A stretch of DNA of 64,000 nt from Gammaproteobacteria bacterium (GTDB taxonomy: Bacteria; Pseudomonadota; Gammaproteobacteria; JAJPIJ01). The notes under the pieces were generated by a model. It was not told the origin of the DNA and did no database searches. It saw only the letters and a program-made list of their open reading frames with translations. A program made the translations under genes and the position numbers. Where the stretch lies: assembly GCA_022071965.1 (NCBI GenBank), contig JAJVIQ010000019.1, forward strand, positions 1 to 64,000, written 5' to 3'. This document shows, in pieces, positions 19,457 to 31,595 of this stretch (position 1 is the stretch's first letter; every line of letters starts with the position of its first letter).

Positions 19457-21097
19457 ATGAAGAACAAGGCCGTCGTCCGCGTCGCCCTCGCTCAGATCAA
19501 TCTCCTGGTGGGTGACGTGCAGGGCAACACCGCGCGCGTCATCGAGTGGGCGGGGAAGGCCAGGCAACAGGGCGCGGCCCTCGTCGCCTTTCCCGAGCTC
19601 ACGCTGACCAGCTATCCACCCGAGGACCTGCTGCTGCGCAAGGCCCTGTACGGTCAGATCGACGAGGCCCTGGCCGGCATCTGCGAAGCGGTCCGGGACA
19701 TCGATGTCCTGCTCGGCTATCCGCAACGTACCGCGCGCGGACTGCACAACACCTGCTCGGTCATCCGCAATGGCCGCGTCATCGCGACCTATCACAAGCA
19801 GCACCTTCCCAACTACAGCGTGTTCGACGAGAAGCGCTACTTCGTCGCGGGCGACAAGCCATGCGTGTTCGACCTGCAGGGGATCCCCACGGCGCTGACA
19901 ATTTGCGAAGACCTCTGGGTGCGTGGCAGCTGTTTTCAGGCGCGTGCGGTCGGCGCGCGCCTGATGATCAACATCAACGGATCGCCCTACCACCTGGGGA
20001 AGACGCGCGCGCGCGAGGAGATTCTCCAGGCAGCGGTACGCGAGGGCCGCATGCCGGTGCTGTACCTGAACCTGGTCGGGGGTCAGGACGAGCTCGTGTT
20101 CGACGGCGGCTCCATGGTGCTCGACGCCAGGGGTCAGGTCGTCGCGCGCGCGCCGGAATTCAGGGAATCGCTGGAGATGATCGAGCTGGGAGGCACCCCC
20201 GAGGCGGTCGCAGTGAGCGGCGGCATGGTCGCGCCCCTGCAGGACGAGGAGAGCGTCTACACCGCGCTGGTCACGGGTGTTCGCGACTACATTGGCAAGA
20301 ACCGGTTCAAGGGGGCGATCATCGGCCTGTCCGGCGGCGTCGACTCGGCGCTGACGCTTGCCGTCGCGGTCGATGCCCTCGGCGCCGACGCGGTCGAGGG
20401 CGTGCTGATGCCTTCGCGCTATACCGCGCCCATGAGTATCGAGGATGCGCGGGCCGAGGCCGAGGCGCTCGGCGTGCGGCATCACCTCGTCTCCATCGAG
20501 CCGCCGTTCAGCGCATTCAGCGAGGCGCTGAAGGAGCGCTTCTCGGGTCTCGCCGCGGATGCCACGGAGGAGAACATCCAGGCCCGATGCCGCGGGATCA
20601 TACTGATGGCGATCTCCAACAAGACCGGCAGGATCGTCCTGACGACGGGGAACAAGAGCGAGATGGCCTGCGGCTATGCGACGCTCTATGGCGACATGGC
20701 CGGCGGCTTCGCGCCGCTGAAGGACGTGCCGAAGTTGCTCGTCTACCGCCTCGCCGGGTACCGCAACCGCCTCCGGCACGTCATCCCGCAGCGGGTACTC
20801 GAACGGCCCCCGACCGCCGAGCTGCGCGAGAACCAGACCGATCAGGACAGCCTGCCACCTTATCCCGTGCTCGATGCGATCCTCGAGCGCTACGTCGAGC
20901 ACGATCAGCCGCCGGAGGAGATCGTCGCCGCCGGCTTCGATGCCGAGACCGTCAGGCGGGTGGTCCGCATGGTCGACCACAATGAATACAAGCGCCGCCA
21001 GGCGGCCCCCGGGGTCAAGATCTCGGTGCGGGCATTCGGCCGCGACCGGCGCTACCCGATCACCTCGGGGTATTCCGAGGTGCCAGAGGACGCGTGA
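19457..21097 (+). CDS. nadE: Glutamine-dependent NAD+ synthetase
   Basis: This two-domain enzyme amidates nicotinate adenine dinucleotide to NAD+ with glutamine as nitrogen source. The N-terminal nitrilase-like glutaminase (residues 1-260) has the catalytic triad in FPELTLTSYPP, YHKQHLPNY and ALTICEDLWV. The C-terminal synthetase has the P-loop GLSGGVDSALTLAVA and the stretch TTGNKSEMACGYATLYGD. The 546-residue length is that of the bacterial fused form. It starts 70 bp after sucD on the same strand and is convergent with bamD. Confidence 0.96.
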   Translation: MKNKAVVRVALAQINLLVGDVQGNTARVIEWAGKARQQGAALVAFPELTLTSYPPEDLLLRKALYGQIDEALAGICEAVRDIDVLLGYPQRTARGLHNTCSVIRNGRVIATYHKQHLPNYSVFDEKRYFVAGDKPCVFDLQGIPTALTICEDLWVRGSCFQARAVGARLMININGSPYHLGKTRAREEILQAAVREGRMPVLYLNLVGGQDELVFDGGSMVLDARGQVVARAPEFRESLEMIELGGTPEAVAVSGGMVAPLQDEESVYTALVTGVRDYIGKNRFKGAIIGLSGGVDSALTLAVAVDALGADAVEGVLMPSRYTAPMSIEDARAEAEALGVRHHLVSIEPPFSAFSEALKERFSGLAADATEENIQARCRGIILMAISNKTGRIVLTTGNKSEMACGYATLYGDMAGGFAPLKDVPKLLVYRLAGYRNRLRHVIPQRVLERPPTAELRENQTDQDSLPPYPVLDAILERYVEHDQPPEEIVAAGFDAETVRRVVRMVDHNEYKRRQAAPGVKISVRAFGRDRRYPITSGYSEVPEDA

Positions 21098-21107
21098 TTG
21101 GCAAATC

Positions 21108-21179
21108 GTGAGTCGTGACCGGCACGACCCGCATCACCAGTCACCCGGCGCGAATCACCAACCACGCATCACGGCTCAC
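21108..21179. repeat. Inverted repeat in the nadE-bamD convergent gap
   Basis: GTGAGTCGTGA (21108-21118) faces TCACGGCTCAC (21169-21179), with ten of eleven bases complementary. Between them runs a short series of CATCACC/AATCACC units. It may fold into a long hairpin that ends both converging transcripts, although no U-tract is seen. Confidence 0.4.
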
Positions 21180-21187
21180 CGCCTCGA

Positions 21188-21976
21188 TCAGCGGATCACG
21201 GCCTCCCGCGCATCCTGCAGGCCCGGGTGATTGGGAAAGTTCAGCTCCAGGACGCGCAGGGCATCGTTGGCGAGGTCCTCCATGCCGAGGATCCGATAGG
21301 CCTTGGCCATGATGGTGAGCGCCTCCGGCATCGCGGGGGCCTGCTGATAGTTCTCGACCACGTAGCGCGCGCGATTGGCGGCCGCGATGTAGGCCTCGCG
21401 CCGCATGTAGTACTTGGCGACATTGACCTCATGCTGCGCCAGGATGTTGCGCAGGTAGACCATGCGCAGGCGCGCATCCTCCACGTAGATGCTGTTCGGG
21501 TAACGCTTCACCAGCTCGGAGAAATCGTTGAACGACTGTGCCGCCGCGCCCGGATCCCGCTGCGAGGGATCCGTCGGCAGGTAACGCTCGACCAGTCCCT
21601 GCTGGCCCTGGTTGAAGTTCGCGAGTCCCTTCAGATAGAAGGCGTAGTCCACCCCCTCGCCGTTCGGGTACAGCTTGATGTAGCGATCGCAGGCCGCCAC
21701 GGCCGAGGCTCCCTCCTCCTTTTTGAAATAGCCATAGGCGAGATCGAGCTGCGCCTGCTGCGCGTGCGGCCCGAACGGGTGGCGCGCCTGCAGCTTTTCG
21801 TAGAGTTCCACCGCCCTCTGGTAAGATCCGGAATCGAGCTCGGCCTTCGCCTCGTTGTAGAGCTTTTCCTCCGTCCACTTTTCGGTTTCGTCGCCCTTGT
21901 CCCGAAAATAGGAACAGCCGCTGCCGCCGAACCCGAAGGCAATGATGAGAAATACCGCTATGAACCTCTGCAGCAC
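21188..21976 (-). CDS. bamD: Outer membrane protein assembly factor BamD (lipoprotein)
   Basis: BamD is an essential periplasmic lipoprotein of the BAM complex that inserts beta-barrels into the outer membrane. From the GTG at 21976 the signal peptide FIAVFLIIAFGFGGSGC ends in a lipobox cysteine at residue 21. The mature part is built of TPR pairs (EEKLYNEAKAELDSGSYQRA, YFKKEEGASAVAACDRYIKL, VEDARLRMVYLRNILAQHE). The length, 262 residues, is usual. A longer frame would run into the divergent rluD gene, and AGAGG lies upstream of the GTG. This pairing opposite rluD is common in gammaproteobacteria. Confidence 0.95.
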   Translation of the reverse strand: MLQRFIAVFLIIAFGFGGSGCSYFRDKGDETEKWTEEKLYNEAKAELDSGSYQRAVELYEKLQARHPFGPHAQQAQLDLAYGYFKKEEGASAVAACDRYIKLYPNGEGVDYAFYLKGLANFNQGQQGLVERYLPTDPSQRDPGAAAQSFNDFSELVKRYPNSIYVEDARLRMVYLRNILAQHEVNVAKYYMRREAYIAAANRARYVVENYQQAPAMPEALTIMAKAYRILGMEDLANDALRVLELNFPNHPGLQDAREAVIR

Positions 21977-22044
21977 CCGGTTGACCTCTGGTGACAAGTG
22001 GCGGGCATTGTAGCCGATCCGGCCTCGATGGACGCGCGTGCAGC

Positions 22045-23010
22045 ATGAGCGCCGACGCCCCGCCGGTCCTCGATGCGATCGTGCCTGCCGGGCTGGCCGG
22101 CCAGCGATTGGACCGCGTGCTGGCAATCCTGTTCCCGGATTATTCCCGCAGCCGTCTGAAGGAGTGGATCGAGGCCGAACGCGTGCTCGTGGACGAGCGT
22201 CCCCGCCGGCCCCGCGATCCGGTACGCGGCGGCGAGCACGTGCTGGTGCATACGACCGTCGAGGCGCAGGCGGACTGGCGGCCCCAGGCGCTGGCGGCGC
22301 TGAACGTGGTCCACTGCGATGAGGACCTGATCGTCATCGACAAGCCTGCCGGCATCGTCGTGCATCCCGGGGCGGGCAACGCGGGGGCGACGCTGGCCAA
22401 CGCGCTGCTCCACGAATTCCCGGAGGTCGCCGGTCTGCCGCGCGCCGGCATCGTTCATCGCATCGACAAGGACACCTCCGGGCTGCTGGTCGTGGCACGC
22501 TCGCCGCGCGCGCACACGCAGCTCACCCGGCAGATCCAGGATCGCAGCGTCTCGCGCGAGTACGAGGCGATCGTGAGCGGCGTGCTCATCAGCGGCGGCA
22601 CAATCGAGGCGCCGATCGATCGCAGCGCGCGCGACCGCACGCGCATGGCCGTGATCGAGGGCGGGCGCGAGGCGGTCACGCATTACCGCGTTGCCGAACG
22701 CTTCCGGGCCCACACACTGCTGCGCGTGAAGCTTCAGACGGGCCGCACTCATCAGATCCGCGTGCACATGGCCCACGCCGGCCATCCGCTGCTGGGCGAT
22801 CCGGTCTATGGTGGCCGCCTGCGGCTGACTCGCGGCGCCACGCCGGCATTGGCGGAGGCATTGCGCACGTTCAGGCGCCAGGCCCTGCATGCCGCGCGCC
22901 TCTCGCTCGTCCATCCGGGCACCGGCGAGGCGATTTCCTGGACCTCGCCCCTGCCCGCCGACATGCGGATGCTGCTCGCGGCATTGCGGGCCGACACGGC
23001 GAGCGCCTGA
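22045..23010 (+). CDS. rluD: 23S rRNA pseudouridine(1911/1915/1917) synthase
   Basis: RluD isomerises three uridines in helix 69 of 23S rRNA. The N-terminal S4-like RNA-binding domain contains RLDRVLAILFPDYSRSRLKE. The catalytic aspartate is in GIVHRIDKDTSGLLVVA. The RTHQIRVHMAHAGHPLLGDP block is also conserved. The ATG at 22045 gives 321 residues, the usual size, and is preferred over an upstream ATG that would overlap the bamD leader. pgeF follows after two bases, the standard gammaproteobacterial order. Confidence 0.95.
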   Translation: MSADAPPVLDAIVPAGLAGQRLDRVLAILFPDYSRSRLKEWIEAERVLVDERPRRPRDPVRGGEHVLVHTTVEAQADWRPQALAALNVVHCDEDLIVIDKPAGIVVHPGAGNAGATLANALLHEFPEVAGLPRAGIVHRIDKDTSGLLVVARSPRAHTQLTRQIQDRSVSREYEAIVSGVLISGGTIEAPIDRSARDRTRMAVIEGGREAVTHYRVAERFRAHTLLRVKLQTGRTHQIRVHMAHAGHPLLGDPVYGGRLRLTRGATPALAEALRTFRRQALHAARLSLVHPGTGEAISWTSPLPADMRMLLAALRADTASA

Positions 23011-23012
23011 CG

Positions 23013-23801
23013 ATGACCGGGCCCGGGCTGGCGGCCATCAACGCCGAGTGGCCGGCGCCACCGCACGTGCTGGTACGAACCACCACCCGCCGCGGCGGTG
23101 TCAGCGAACCGCCGTATGAGTCCCTCAACCTCGCCACGCACGTGGGCGACGAGCCCGAGCGGGTCCGCGCCAACCGCGCCCGGGTGCGCGAGATGCTCTG
23201 TCTGCCCTCCGAACCCGCCTGGCTGGAACAACGTCACGGAACGCGGGTCATCGACCTGGAGCAGGACGGCGCGCGGCGTGCCGACGGCTCGTACACGCGT
23301 GTAGCGGGCACGGTCTGCGCCATCCTGACCGCCGACTGCCTTCCGATCGTCATCACCGATCGCGCGGGCACCGAGCTCGCCGCGCTGCACGGCGGCTGGC
23401 GCGGGCTCGCCGCCGGCATCATCGACGCCGGCCTCGCCCGCATGCGCGCGCCGCGCGGCGAACTGATCGCCTGGCTGGGGCCGGCCATCGGCGCCGAGCG
23501 CTACGAAGTAGGGGCCGAGGTGCTGCGCGCGTTCGCCCGGACGGAACCCGCCCTGGCCGGCGCCTTCGCACCCACGCGTCCCGGTCATTGCCACTGCGAC
23601 CTGTACGCCATTGCGCGCGGTCTGCTTCATGCCAGGGGCGTGGCCAGCGTCCATGGCGGCCTGCACTGCACCCACCGCGATGCCGCCCGTTTCTTCTCCT
23701 ATCGGCGCGACGCCGGCAGCGGCCGCGACACCGGCCGCATGGCGACGCTGGCATGGATGGAGCCCGTGGGACGTCGAACCGCTATACTCCCGGGCAAATA
23801 A
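23013..23801 (+). CDS. pgeF: Peptidoglycan editing factor PgeF (YfiH/laccase-domain protein)
   Basis: Members of this family cleave mis-incorporated residues from cell-wall precursors and some were described as polyphenol oxidases or purine nucleosidases. Conserved metal-ligand motifs are present: EQRHGTRV, ILTADCLPIVI, LHGGWRGLAAGI and LHCTHRDAARFFSYRRD. The 262-residue length is normal. The gene begins two bases after rluD, so the two are likely one operon. ClpB, the usual next gene, lies further along beyond a ZIP transporter. Confidence 0.92.
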   Translation: MTGPGLAAINAEWPAPPHVLVRTTTRRGGVSEPPYESLNLATHVGDEPERVRANRARVREMLCLPSEPAWLEQRHGTRVIDLEQDGARRADGSYTRVAGTVCAILTADCLPIVITDRAGTELAALHGGWRGLAAGIIDAGLARMRAPRGELIAWLGPAIGAERYEVGAEVLRAFARTEPALAGAFAPTRPGHCHCDLYAIARGLLHARGVASVHGGLHCTHRDAARFFSYRRDAGSGRDTGRMATLAWMEPVGRRTAILPGK

Positions 23802-23835
23802 CAATGCGATCGCCGGCCCCAGACCCGGCCCATAC

Positions 23836-24633
23836 ATGACACTGCTCGCGTGGATCCTCGTCTTCTCCCTGCTCGGCGGCGTGCTGAGCGTACTGGCGGC
23901 GGCCACGCTGCTGGTCGTGCCCCCGCGGTGGCGCGATCGCGCCATGCCGCACATGGTGAGCTTCGCCACCGGCGCCTTGCTGGGCGCGGCCTTTCTCGGT
24001 CTGCTGCCGGAGGCCCTCGAGCGCGCCGGCCATGACAGCCTCCACGCCGTGACCGGGGCGGTGCTGGGCGGCCTGCTGCTGTTCTTCGTCCTGGAGAAAC
24101 TCGTGATCTGGCGGCACTGCCACGAGGATCGCTGCGAGGGCCACGGTCACGATCTGCACGCGGGCAGCAGGCGGCGGTCCGCGGGGGCGCTGATCATCGT
24201 CGGCGACGGGCTGCACAACTTCGTCGACGGCGTGCTGATCGGCGCGGCGTTCCTGACCGACGTCTCCCTCGGGATCGTCACCGCTGTGGCGGTGGCCGCG
24301 CACGAGATCCCGCAGGAGGTCGGCGATTTCATCATCCTGCTCGACAGCGGCTACAGTCGCGCCCGGGCCTTCGTGCTCAACGTGCTGTCCAGCCTCACCA
24401 CCGTGGTCGGCGCGCTGCTCGCATATCTGGGGCTGTCCGCGACCAGCGCCGCGCTACCGTACGTGATCGCCGTTGCGGTGGCGAGCTTCATCTACATCGC
24501 CGTCAGCGATCTCATCCCGGGCCTGCACCGGCGCACGGATCTGCCCGCCGGCATCAGACAGGTGGTGCTGATCGCCGCGGGGGTGGCCGTCATCGCGCTG
24601 GCCACCGAATCCCTGCACGCCCACGGCGGCTGA
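23836..24633 (+). CDS. ZIP-family divalent metal transporter
   Basis: The 265-residue protein has about eight membrane helices. The metal site in helices 4 and 5 is intact: GDGLHNFVDGVLIG and AHEIPQEVGDFIILLDSG. A histidine-rich cytoplasmic loop (RHCHEDRCEGHGHDLHAGS) lies between helices 3 and 4, as in zinc carriers. It probably takes up zinc or a related divalent ion across the inner membrane. The start at 23836 is set by the membrane topology; a longer frame runs back into pgeF. It is inserted between pgeF and clpB. Confidence 0.88.
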   Translation: MTLLAWILVFSLLGGVLSVLAAATLLVVPPRWRDRAMPHMVSFATGALLGAAFLGLLPEALERAGHDSLHAVTGAVLGGLLLFFVLEKLVIWRHCHEDRCEGHGHDLHAGSRRRSAGALIIVGDGLHNFVDGVLIGAAFLTDVSLGIVTAVAVAAHEIPQEVGDFIILLDSGYSRARAFVLNVLSSLTTVVGALLAYLGLSATSAALPYVIAVAVASFIYIAVSDLIPGLHRRTDLPAGIRQVVLIAAGVAVIALATESLHAHGG

Positions 24634-24724
24634 GCGGCAAAGTGGCGATCGGGCGCCGCCTGCGCGCCGGGCATGCGGCAGCGTCGGACGGCTTGACCCC
24701 CGTCGCGCCCGGCCCTGCCGGCAC

Positions 24725-24753
24725 CTTGAAACCGCGTCTGATCGGCCCCATTT
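24725..24753 (+). promoter_or_regulatory. Sigma-32 heat-shock promoter of clpB
   Basis: CTTGAAA (24725-24731) and CCCCATTT (24746-24753) are separated by 14 bp. Both elements match the RpoH consensus without a mismatch. The start of transcription would be near 24760, leaving a leader of about 30 nt. GGGAG lies eight bases before the ATG at 24792. Confidence 0.9.
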
Positions 24754-24791
24754 CCCCGATCACCTGAGCCCACACGTCCCGGGAGCACCCC

Positions 24792-27413
<2,622 letters not shown>

Positions 27414-27648
27414 CGAGACCTGCGGCCCCGATAGCCTGACAGCCCCGGGCGTCTGCCGTGGGTCTGCGGAGCACGCCCGGGCCGGGGCGTGCAGCATGAA
27501 CAGCGAACACGGCGCCGGCGGCAGACGGCGATGCCGCGTGGTGGTAGCGGGCGCGCGGGCGAACGTACCAGACCCGGTGCCACTCGTTCGTTCCGCGCGC
27601 ACTCGCGGCCATGGTAGAGTGTGGCCGGCTCCCGGATCATCCCTCATC

Positions 27649-27978
27649 ATGCACGACCAATACCGGTCGATACAGGACGACCCGCTTTTCGCCGATCTGG
27701 AACGGCAGCGCGGGGCGTACGGCTGGCTGCTAACCGTTGTCGTACTGCTCGCCTATTTCAGCTTCATACTGACCGTCGCCTTCGCACCGGAATCGCTCGC
27801 GCGTCCGATCCGAGAGGGCTCTTCGATCAGCTGGGGGATCCCGGTGGGACTGCTGATCATCGTGTTGAGCTTCCTGCTCACCGGCCTCTACGTGCACCGC
27901 GCCAACGTGGCCTTCGATCCGATGGTCCGGCGGCTGCTGGAGAAACACGGCGGCGGTGAGCCCGATGGCTCGCGCTGA
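27649..27978 (+). CDS. DUF485 membrane protein, ActP partner
   Basis: The 109-residue protein begins with a soluble segment ([19 protein letters not shown]) and has two membrane helices. The second is followed by [20 protein letters not shown]. This is the DUF485 family (YjcH in E. coli), almost always encoded just before the acetate permease. Its overlap with actP is 14 bp, so co-translation is likely. It probably assists the permease in the inner membrane, but the exact role is not settled. Confidence 0.9.
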   Translation: MHDQYRSIQDDPLFADLERQRGAYGWLLTVVVLLAYFSFILTVAFAPESLARPIREGSSISWGIPVGLLIIVLSFLLTGLYVHRANVAFDPMVRRLLEKHGGGEPDGSR

Positions 27979-29617
27979 GCGCGCTGCGCTCGCCGCGGGC
28001 ATCGTGTCGTGGATCTCCCCGGCCGTGGGCGCGGCCGAGGGCGGCACGCCCCCGGTCGCATACACGGCCATCACGATGTTCGCGGTGTTCGTTGCGCTGA
28101 CCCTGGGCATCACCTGGTGGGCAGCGCGACGCACGCGCACACGCCGGGACTTCTATGCCGCGGGCGGCCGGATCACGGGGCTGCAGAACGGACTCGCCAT
28201 CGCCGGGGATTACATGTCGGCAGCCTCCTTCCTCGGCATCTCCGCCCTGGTGTATTCCTCCGGCTTCGATGGCCTGCTCTACTCCATCGGGTTCCTGGTC
28301 GGCTGGCCGATCATCCTGTTCCTGCTCGCGGAAAGGCTGCGCAACCTCGGCAAGTACACCTTCGCCGATGCCGTGTCGTACCGCCTGCGGGCGCTGCCGA
28401 TACGCAGCCTCGCCGCCAGCGGCACGCTCGCCGTCGTGCTGCTCTACCTGATCGCGCAGATGGTCGGCGCCGGCCAGCTCATCCAGGTCCTCTTCGGTCT
28501 GCCGTACGCCACCGCGGTGGTGCTGGTCGGAGTACTGATGGTGCTGTACGTGATATTCGGCGGCATGCTGGCAACCACCTGGGTGCAGATCATCAAGGCG
28601 GTGCTGCTGCTCACCGGGGCGACCTTCATGGCCCTGGCGGTCATGGCGAAGGTCGGCTTCTCCCTCGAGTCGCTGTTTGCCCGGGTCATCGCCACGCACC
28701 CCAAGGGCCCCGCGATCATGGCGCCGGGCGGCCTGGTGTCCGATCCGGTCTCCGCCATCTCGCTCGGGCTGGCGCTGATGTTCGGCACCGCCGGCCTCCC
28801 GCACATCCTGATGCGGTTCTTCACGGTCAAGGATGCGCGCGAGGCCAGGCGCTCGGTCTTCTTCGCCACCGGCTTCATCGGCTATTTCTACATCCTCACC
28901 TTCGTGATCGGCTTCGGCGCCATCCTGCTGGTCGGCACGAATCCCGCGTTCCTCGACGCGCAGGGAGGCCTGCGCGGCGGCAACAACATGGCGGCGGTGC
29001 ATCTCGCCAAGGCGGTCGGCGGTGACATGTTCCTGGGTTTCATCTCCGCCGTGGCCTTCGCGACCATACTCGCGGTCGTCTCGGGACTGACGCTCGCGGG
29101 GGCATCGGCGCTGTCGCACGACCTCTACGCCAGCGTCGTCCGGCACGGCCGCACCAGTGACGTGGAGGAGATCCTCGTCTCACGGGTGGCGACCCTGGGG
29201 CTGGGCGTGCTCGCGATCCTGCTCGGCGTCGTATTCGAAACGCAGAACGTTGCCTACATGGTGGGACTGGCGTTCGCCATCGCCGCCAGTGTGAATTTTC
29301 CGGTCCTGCTGCTGGCGATGTACTGGCGCGGGCTGACCACGCGCGGGGCCACCCTCGGCGGCTACTCGGGTCTTGCCGCCGCCGTCCTGTGCATGCTGCT
29401 GGGGCCGACGGTGTGGGTCGAGGTGCTGGGCAACGAACGCGCGATCTTTCCCTACAAGCACCCGGCGCTGTTCTCGATGCTGATCTCCTTCGCCGTCACC
29501 TGGCTGGTCTCGCGCACGGACCGCAGCGCGCGGGCGCGTGCCGAGGCGGGGCTCTTCGATGCACAGTACGTGCGCTCCCAGACGGGGCTGGGCGCGGATT
29601 CGGCACGCGCGCATTGA
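27965..29617 (+). CDS. actP: Cation/acetate symporter ActP (SSS family)
   Basis: ActP imports acetate and other short carboxylates with sodium. The 550-residue protein has an N-terminal hydrophobic leader and 13 or so membrane helices. Typical sodium:solute symporter stretches are [50 protein letters not shown] and [20 protein letters not shown]. The ATG at 27965 is preferred; a GTG nine bases upstream is possible. It is convergent with algR, about 60 bp away. Together with the DUF485 gene it forms the standard yjcH-actP pair. Confidence 0.95.
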   Translation: MARAERAALAAGIVSWISPAVGAAEGGTPPVAYTAITMFAVFVALTLGITWWAARRTRTRRDFYAAGGRITGLQNGLAIAGDYMSAASFLGISALVYSSGFDGLLYSIGFLVGWPIILFLLAERLRNLGKYTFADAVSYRLRALPIRSLAASGTLAVVLLYLIAQMVGAGQLIQVLFGLPYATAVVLVGVLMVLYVIFGGMLATTWVQIIKAVLLLTGATFMALAVMAKVGFSLESLFARVIATHPKGPAIMAPGGLVSDPVSAISLGLALMFGTAGLPHILMRFFTVKDAREARRSVFFATGFIGYFYILTFVIGFGAILLVGTNPAFLDAQGGLRGGNNMAAVHLAKAVGGDMFLGFISAVAFATILAVVSGLTLAGASALSHDLYASVVRHGRTSDVEEILVSRVATLGLGVLAILLGVVFETQNVAYMVGLAFAIAASVNFPVLLLAMYWRGLTTRGATLGGYSGLAAAVLCMLLGPTVWVEVLGNERAIFPYKHPALFSMLISFAVTWLVSRTDRSARARAEAGLFDAQYVRSQTGLGADSARAH

Positions 29618-29678
29618 AAGCCACCCGGCGCAGGCCCGGCCCGCCTGTGCCGCGCGGATGGCCTCGCGCACTGCCCGT

Positions 29679-30410
29679 TCAGGCGCCACGCAGTGCACGA
29701 AGGCGCTGCCGTACCTCCCCGATCAGCCGGCGACTGACCGCGACGCGGTCGGATGTACCGCGAAGGACCACCACCATCTCCCCGTCATCGAGCCTCTCCA
29801 GGGCCGCGACGTAGTCGACGGCCACCAGGGCATTGCGATGCACGCGCAGGAAACGCCGGGGAAACTCGACCTCCAGCGACTTCAGCGAGTCCTCGACCAG
29901 GACACGACCCTCCGGCCAGACGGCCTCCACGTATTTCTGATCGGCGCGCAGGTACCGGATCTCGGCGACCGGCACGAGCTGCAGCCGCCCCTTCACCACC
30001 GCGCTCAGATGCGTGCGCACGCTCGCCGCCGGCAGCACCTCGCGGTGCGGCGCGGCGAGCCCGCGCACCCGCTCCAGGGCCGCGGCGAGTCTCTCGGCAC
30101 GGATCGGCTTGAGGAGATAGTCGACGGCATTCGCCTCGAAGGCCGCCAGCGCATGATCGCCAAAGGCGGTCGCAAATACCACCGCCGGGGGATTGGCGAG
30201 CGTCCGGAGATGGCGCGCGACCTCCAGTCCGTCCATACCCGGCATGCGTATGTCGAGCAGCACCAGGTCCGGGTTCGAATTCTGCACGGCCTCGATCGCA
30301 CCCGGACCGTCGCCGGCCTCGCCGATGACGTCGTCGCGGCCGAGCTCGGCGACGAGCCTGCGCAGCCGCTCGCGCGCCAGCGGCTCGTCGTCAACGATCA
30401 GGATGCGCAT
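29679..30410 (-). CDS. algR: LytTR response regulator AlgR
   Basis: AlgR-type regulators control twitching and exopolysaccharide genes in Pseudomonas. The receiver domain begins MRILIVDDEPLARERLRRLV, with phospho-acceptor Asp53 in LLDIRMPGMDGLEV. The C-terminal LytTR DNA-binding domain (about residues 140-240) has EIRYLRADQKYVEAVWPEGR and FPRRFLRVHRNALVAVDYV. The ATG at 30410 lies inside the 3' end of the kinase gene, so the pair overlaps by 20 bp. The 243-residue length matches the family. argH lies beyond the kinase, the Pseudomonas order. Confidence 0.9.
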   Translation of the reverse strand: MRILIVDDEPLARERLRRLVAELGRDDVIGEAGDGPGAIEAVQNSNPDLVLLDIRMPGMDGLEVARHLRTLANPPAVVFATAFGDHALAAFEANAVDYLLKPIRAERLAAALERVRGLAAPHREVLPAASVRTHLSAVVKGRLQLVPVAEIRYLRADQKYVEAVWPEGRVLVEDSLKSLEVEFPRRFLRVHRNALVAVDYVAALERLDDGEMVVVLRGTSDRVAVSRRLIGEVRQRLRALRGA

Positions 30411-31470
30411 GGGCGAGATCCGCGGTCTGCCAGTAGGGGAATACGAGCACGATGCGGTAACGGCCGCCGCGCGTCTCGACCTCACTGCCGCCGGCTTCTC
30501 CGAAGAATGACCGGAGGCGCGCGAGCACGTTCTCCTGCGCCATCCGGTTGCCGTCGCGCGGCGCACGGGACGCGCCGTCGGGCAGCGGGTTGTCGATGAC
30601 GATGCGCAGCGCCTCCCGCGTCACCTCGCCCACGATGCGCACGACGCCGCCGTCCGGCCGCGGCTCCACGCCGTGATAGACGGCATTCTCCACCAGCGGC
30701 TGCAGGGTCAGGGCCGGCAGCACGGCGTCGGACGGCAACCTGTCGACGTCCCATTCCACCCGGAGCCGTTCCCCGAGGCGCAATGCCTCGATGTCCAGGT
30801 ACTGGCGGCACAGCCGCAGTTCCTCGCCCAGGGTCAGGTGCGACCGGGCGTCGGCCAGGCTGGCCCGGAACAGGTCAGCCAGGTCCTCCACGGCCTTTTC
30901 GGCCGCCGCCGGACGCACCCGCGTGAGGCTGGCGATCGTGTTCATGCAGTTGAACAGGAAGTGCGGACGGATGCGTGCCTGCAGGGCTTCGAACCGCGCC
31001 TGGGCCTCGGATTTCACGCGTCGCTGCCACTGGTGCTGCATGTAGAAGTAGCGCAGCAGGAAGGCGCTCAGTATGGCGCTGATGGCAAGGTTCCGCAGGA
31101 GGAACGCCGCGTGCGTCGGGGTGCCGAGGATCAGCAGTCCGGGCTGCATCGCGACCAGCCACCAGGCCGCCTCGCTGACGACCCAGGTGACGGCAAGAAT
31201 GACGGCGTAGGCCAGCACCGCGACCGCGGCCTCGGATCGGCCCGCCAGCCATCGCCGGAGCGCGCACAGGACCCCGGCGCAGGCAAGGGCGACCCATTGT
31301 ATGAACAGCGAGATCAGCGCGAGCTCGTCCAGCCGCTGCGTGAGCGTGCCGCTGCCCGCCAGCGCGATCACGATGGCAAGCATCTCGGCGATCACGACCA
31401 TCAGAAACACCGTGCGGATGGCACAGAAATCCGGCAGGAACGCCTGCTGCGGCTTCGCGTCGGCTGGCAT
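30391..31470 (-). CDS. algZ: LytS-type sensor histidine kinase AlgZ/FimS
   Basis: The 359-residue protein has four to five N-terminal membrane helices (residues 18-160). A histidine-kinase module of the LytS/YehU type follows, with RIRPHFLFNCMNTIASLTR carrying the histidine and TLQPLVENAVYHGVEP forming the N-box. It pairs with AlgR by gene overlap. In Pseudomonas this pair controls type IV pilus minor pilin genes. Because PilS and PilR also lie in this window, both known pilus two-component systems are near each other. The promoter is probably in the 125 bp shared with argH. Confidence 0.88.
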   Translation of the reverse strand: MPADAKPQQAFLPDFCAIRTVFLMVVIAEMLAIVIALAGSGTLTQRLDELALISLFIQWVALACAGVLCALRRWLAGRSEAAVAVLAYAVILAVTWVVSEAAWWLVAMQPGLLILGTPTHAAFLLRNLAISAILSAFLLRYFYMQHQWQRRVKSEAQARFEALQARIRPHFLFNCMNTIASLTRVRPAAAEKAVEDLADLFRASLADARSHLTLGEELRLCRQYLDIEALRLGERLRVEWDVDRLPSDAVLPALTLQPLVENAVYHGVEPRPDGGVVRIVGEVTREALRIVIDNPLPDGASRAPRDGNRMAQENVLARLRSFFGEAGGSEVETRGGRYRIVLVFPYWQTADLAHAHPDR

Positions 31471-31595
31471 GGCTTATCCTGGCGTGATCCCCATTCGACG
31501 TCCCGTAGATCGCCGCGCTGACAATCGGTTACCCCCTCCCCCCCATCAAGATATACTGATGCCCACGTGTCATCCACCCATCGGTATCGACCCAG

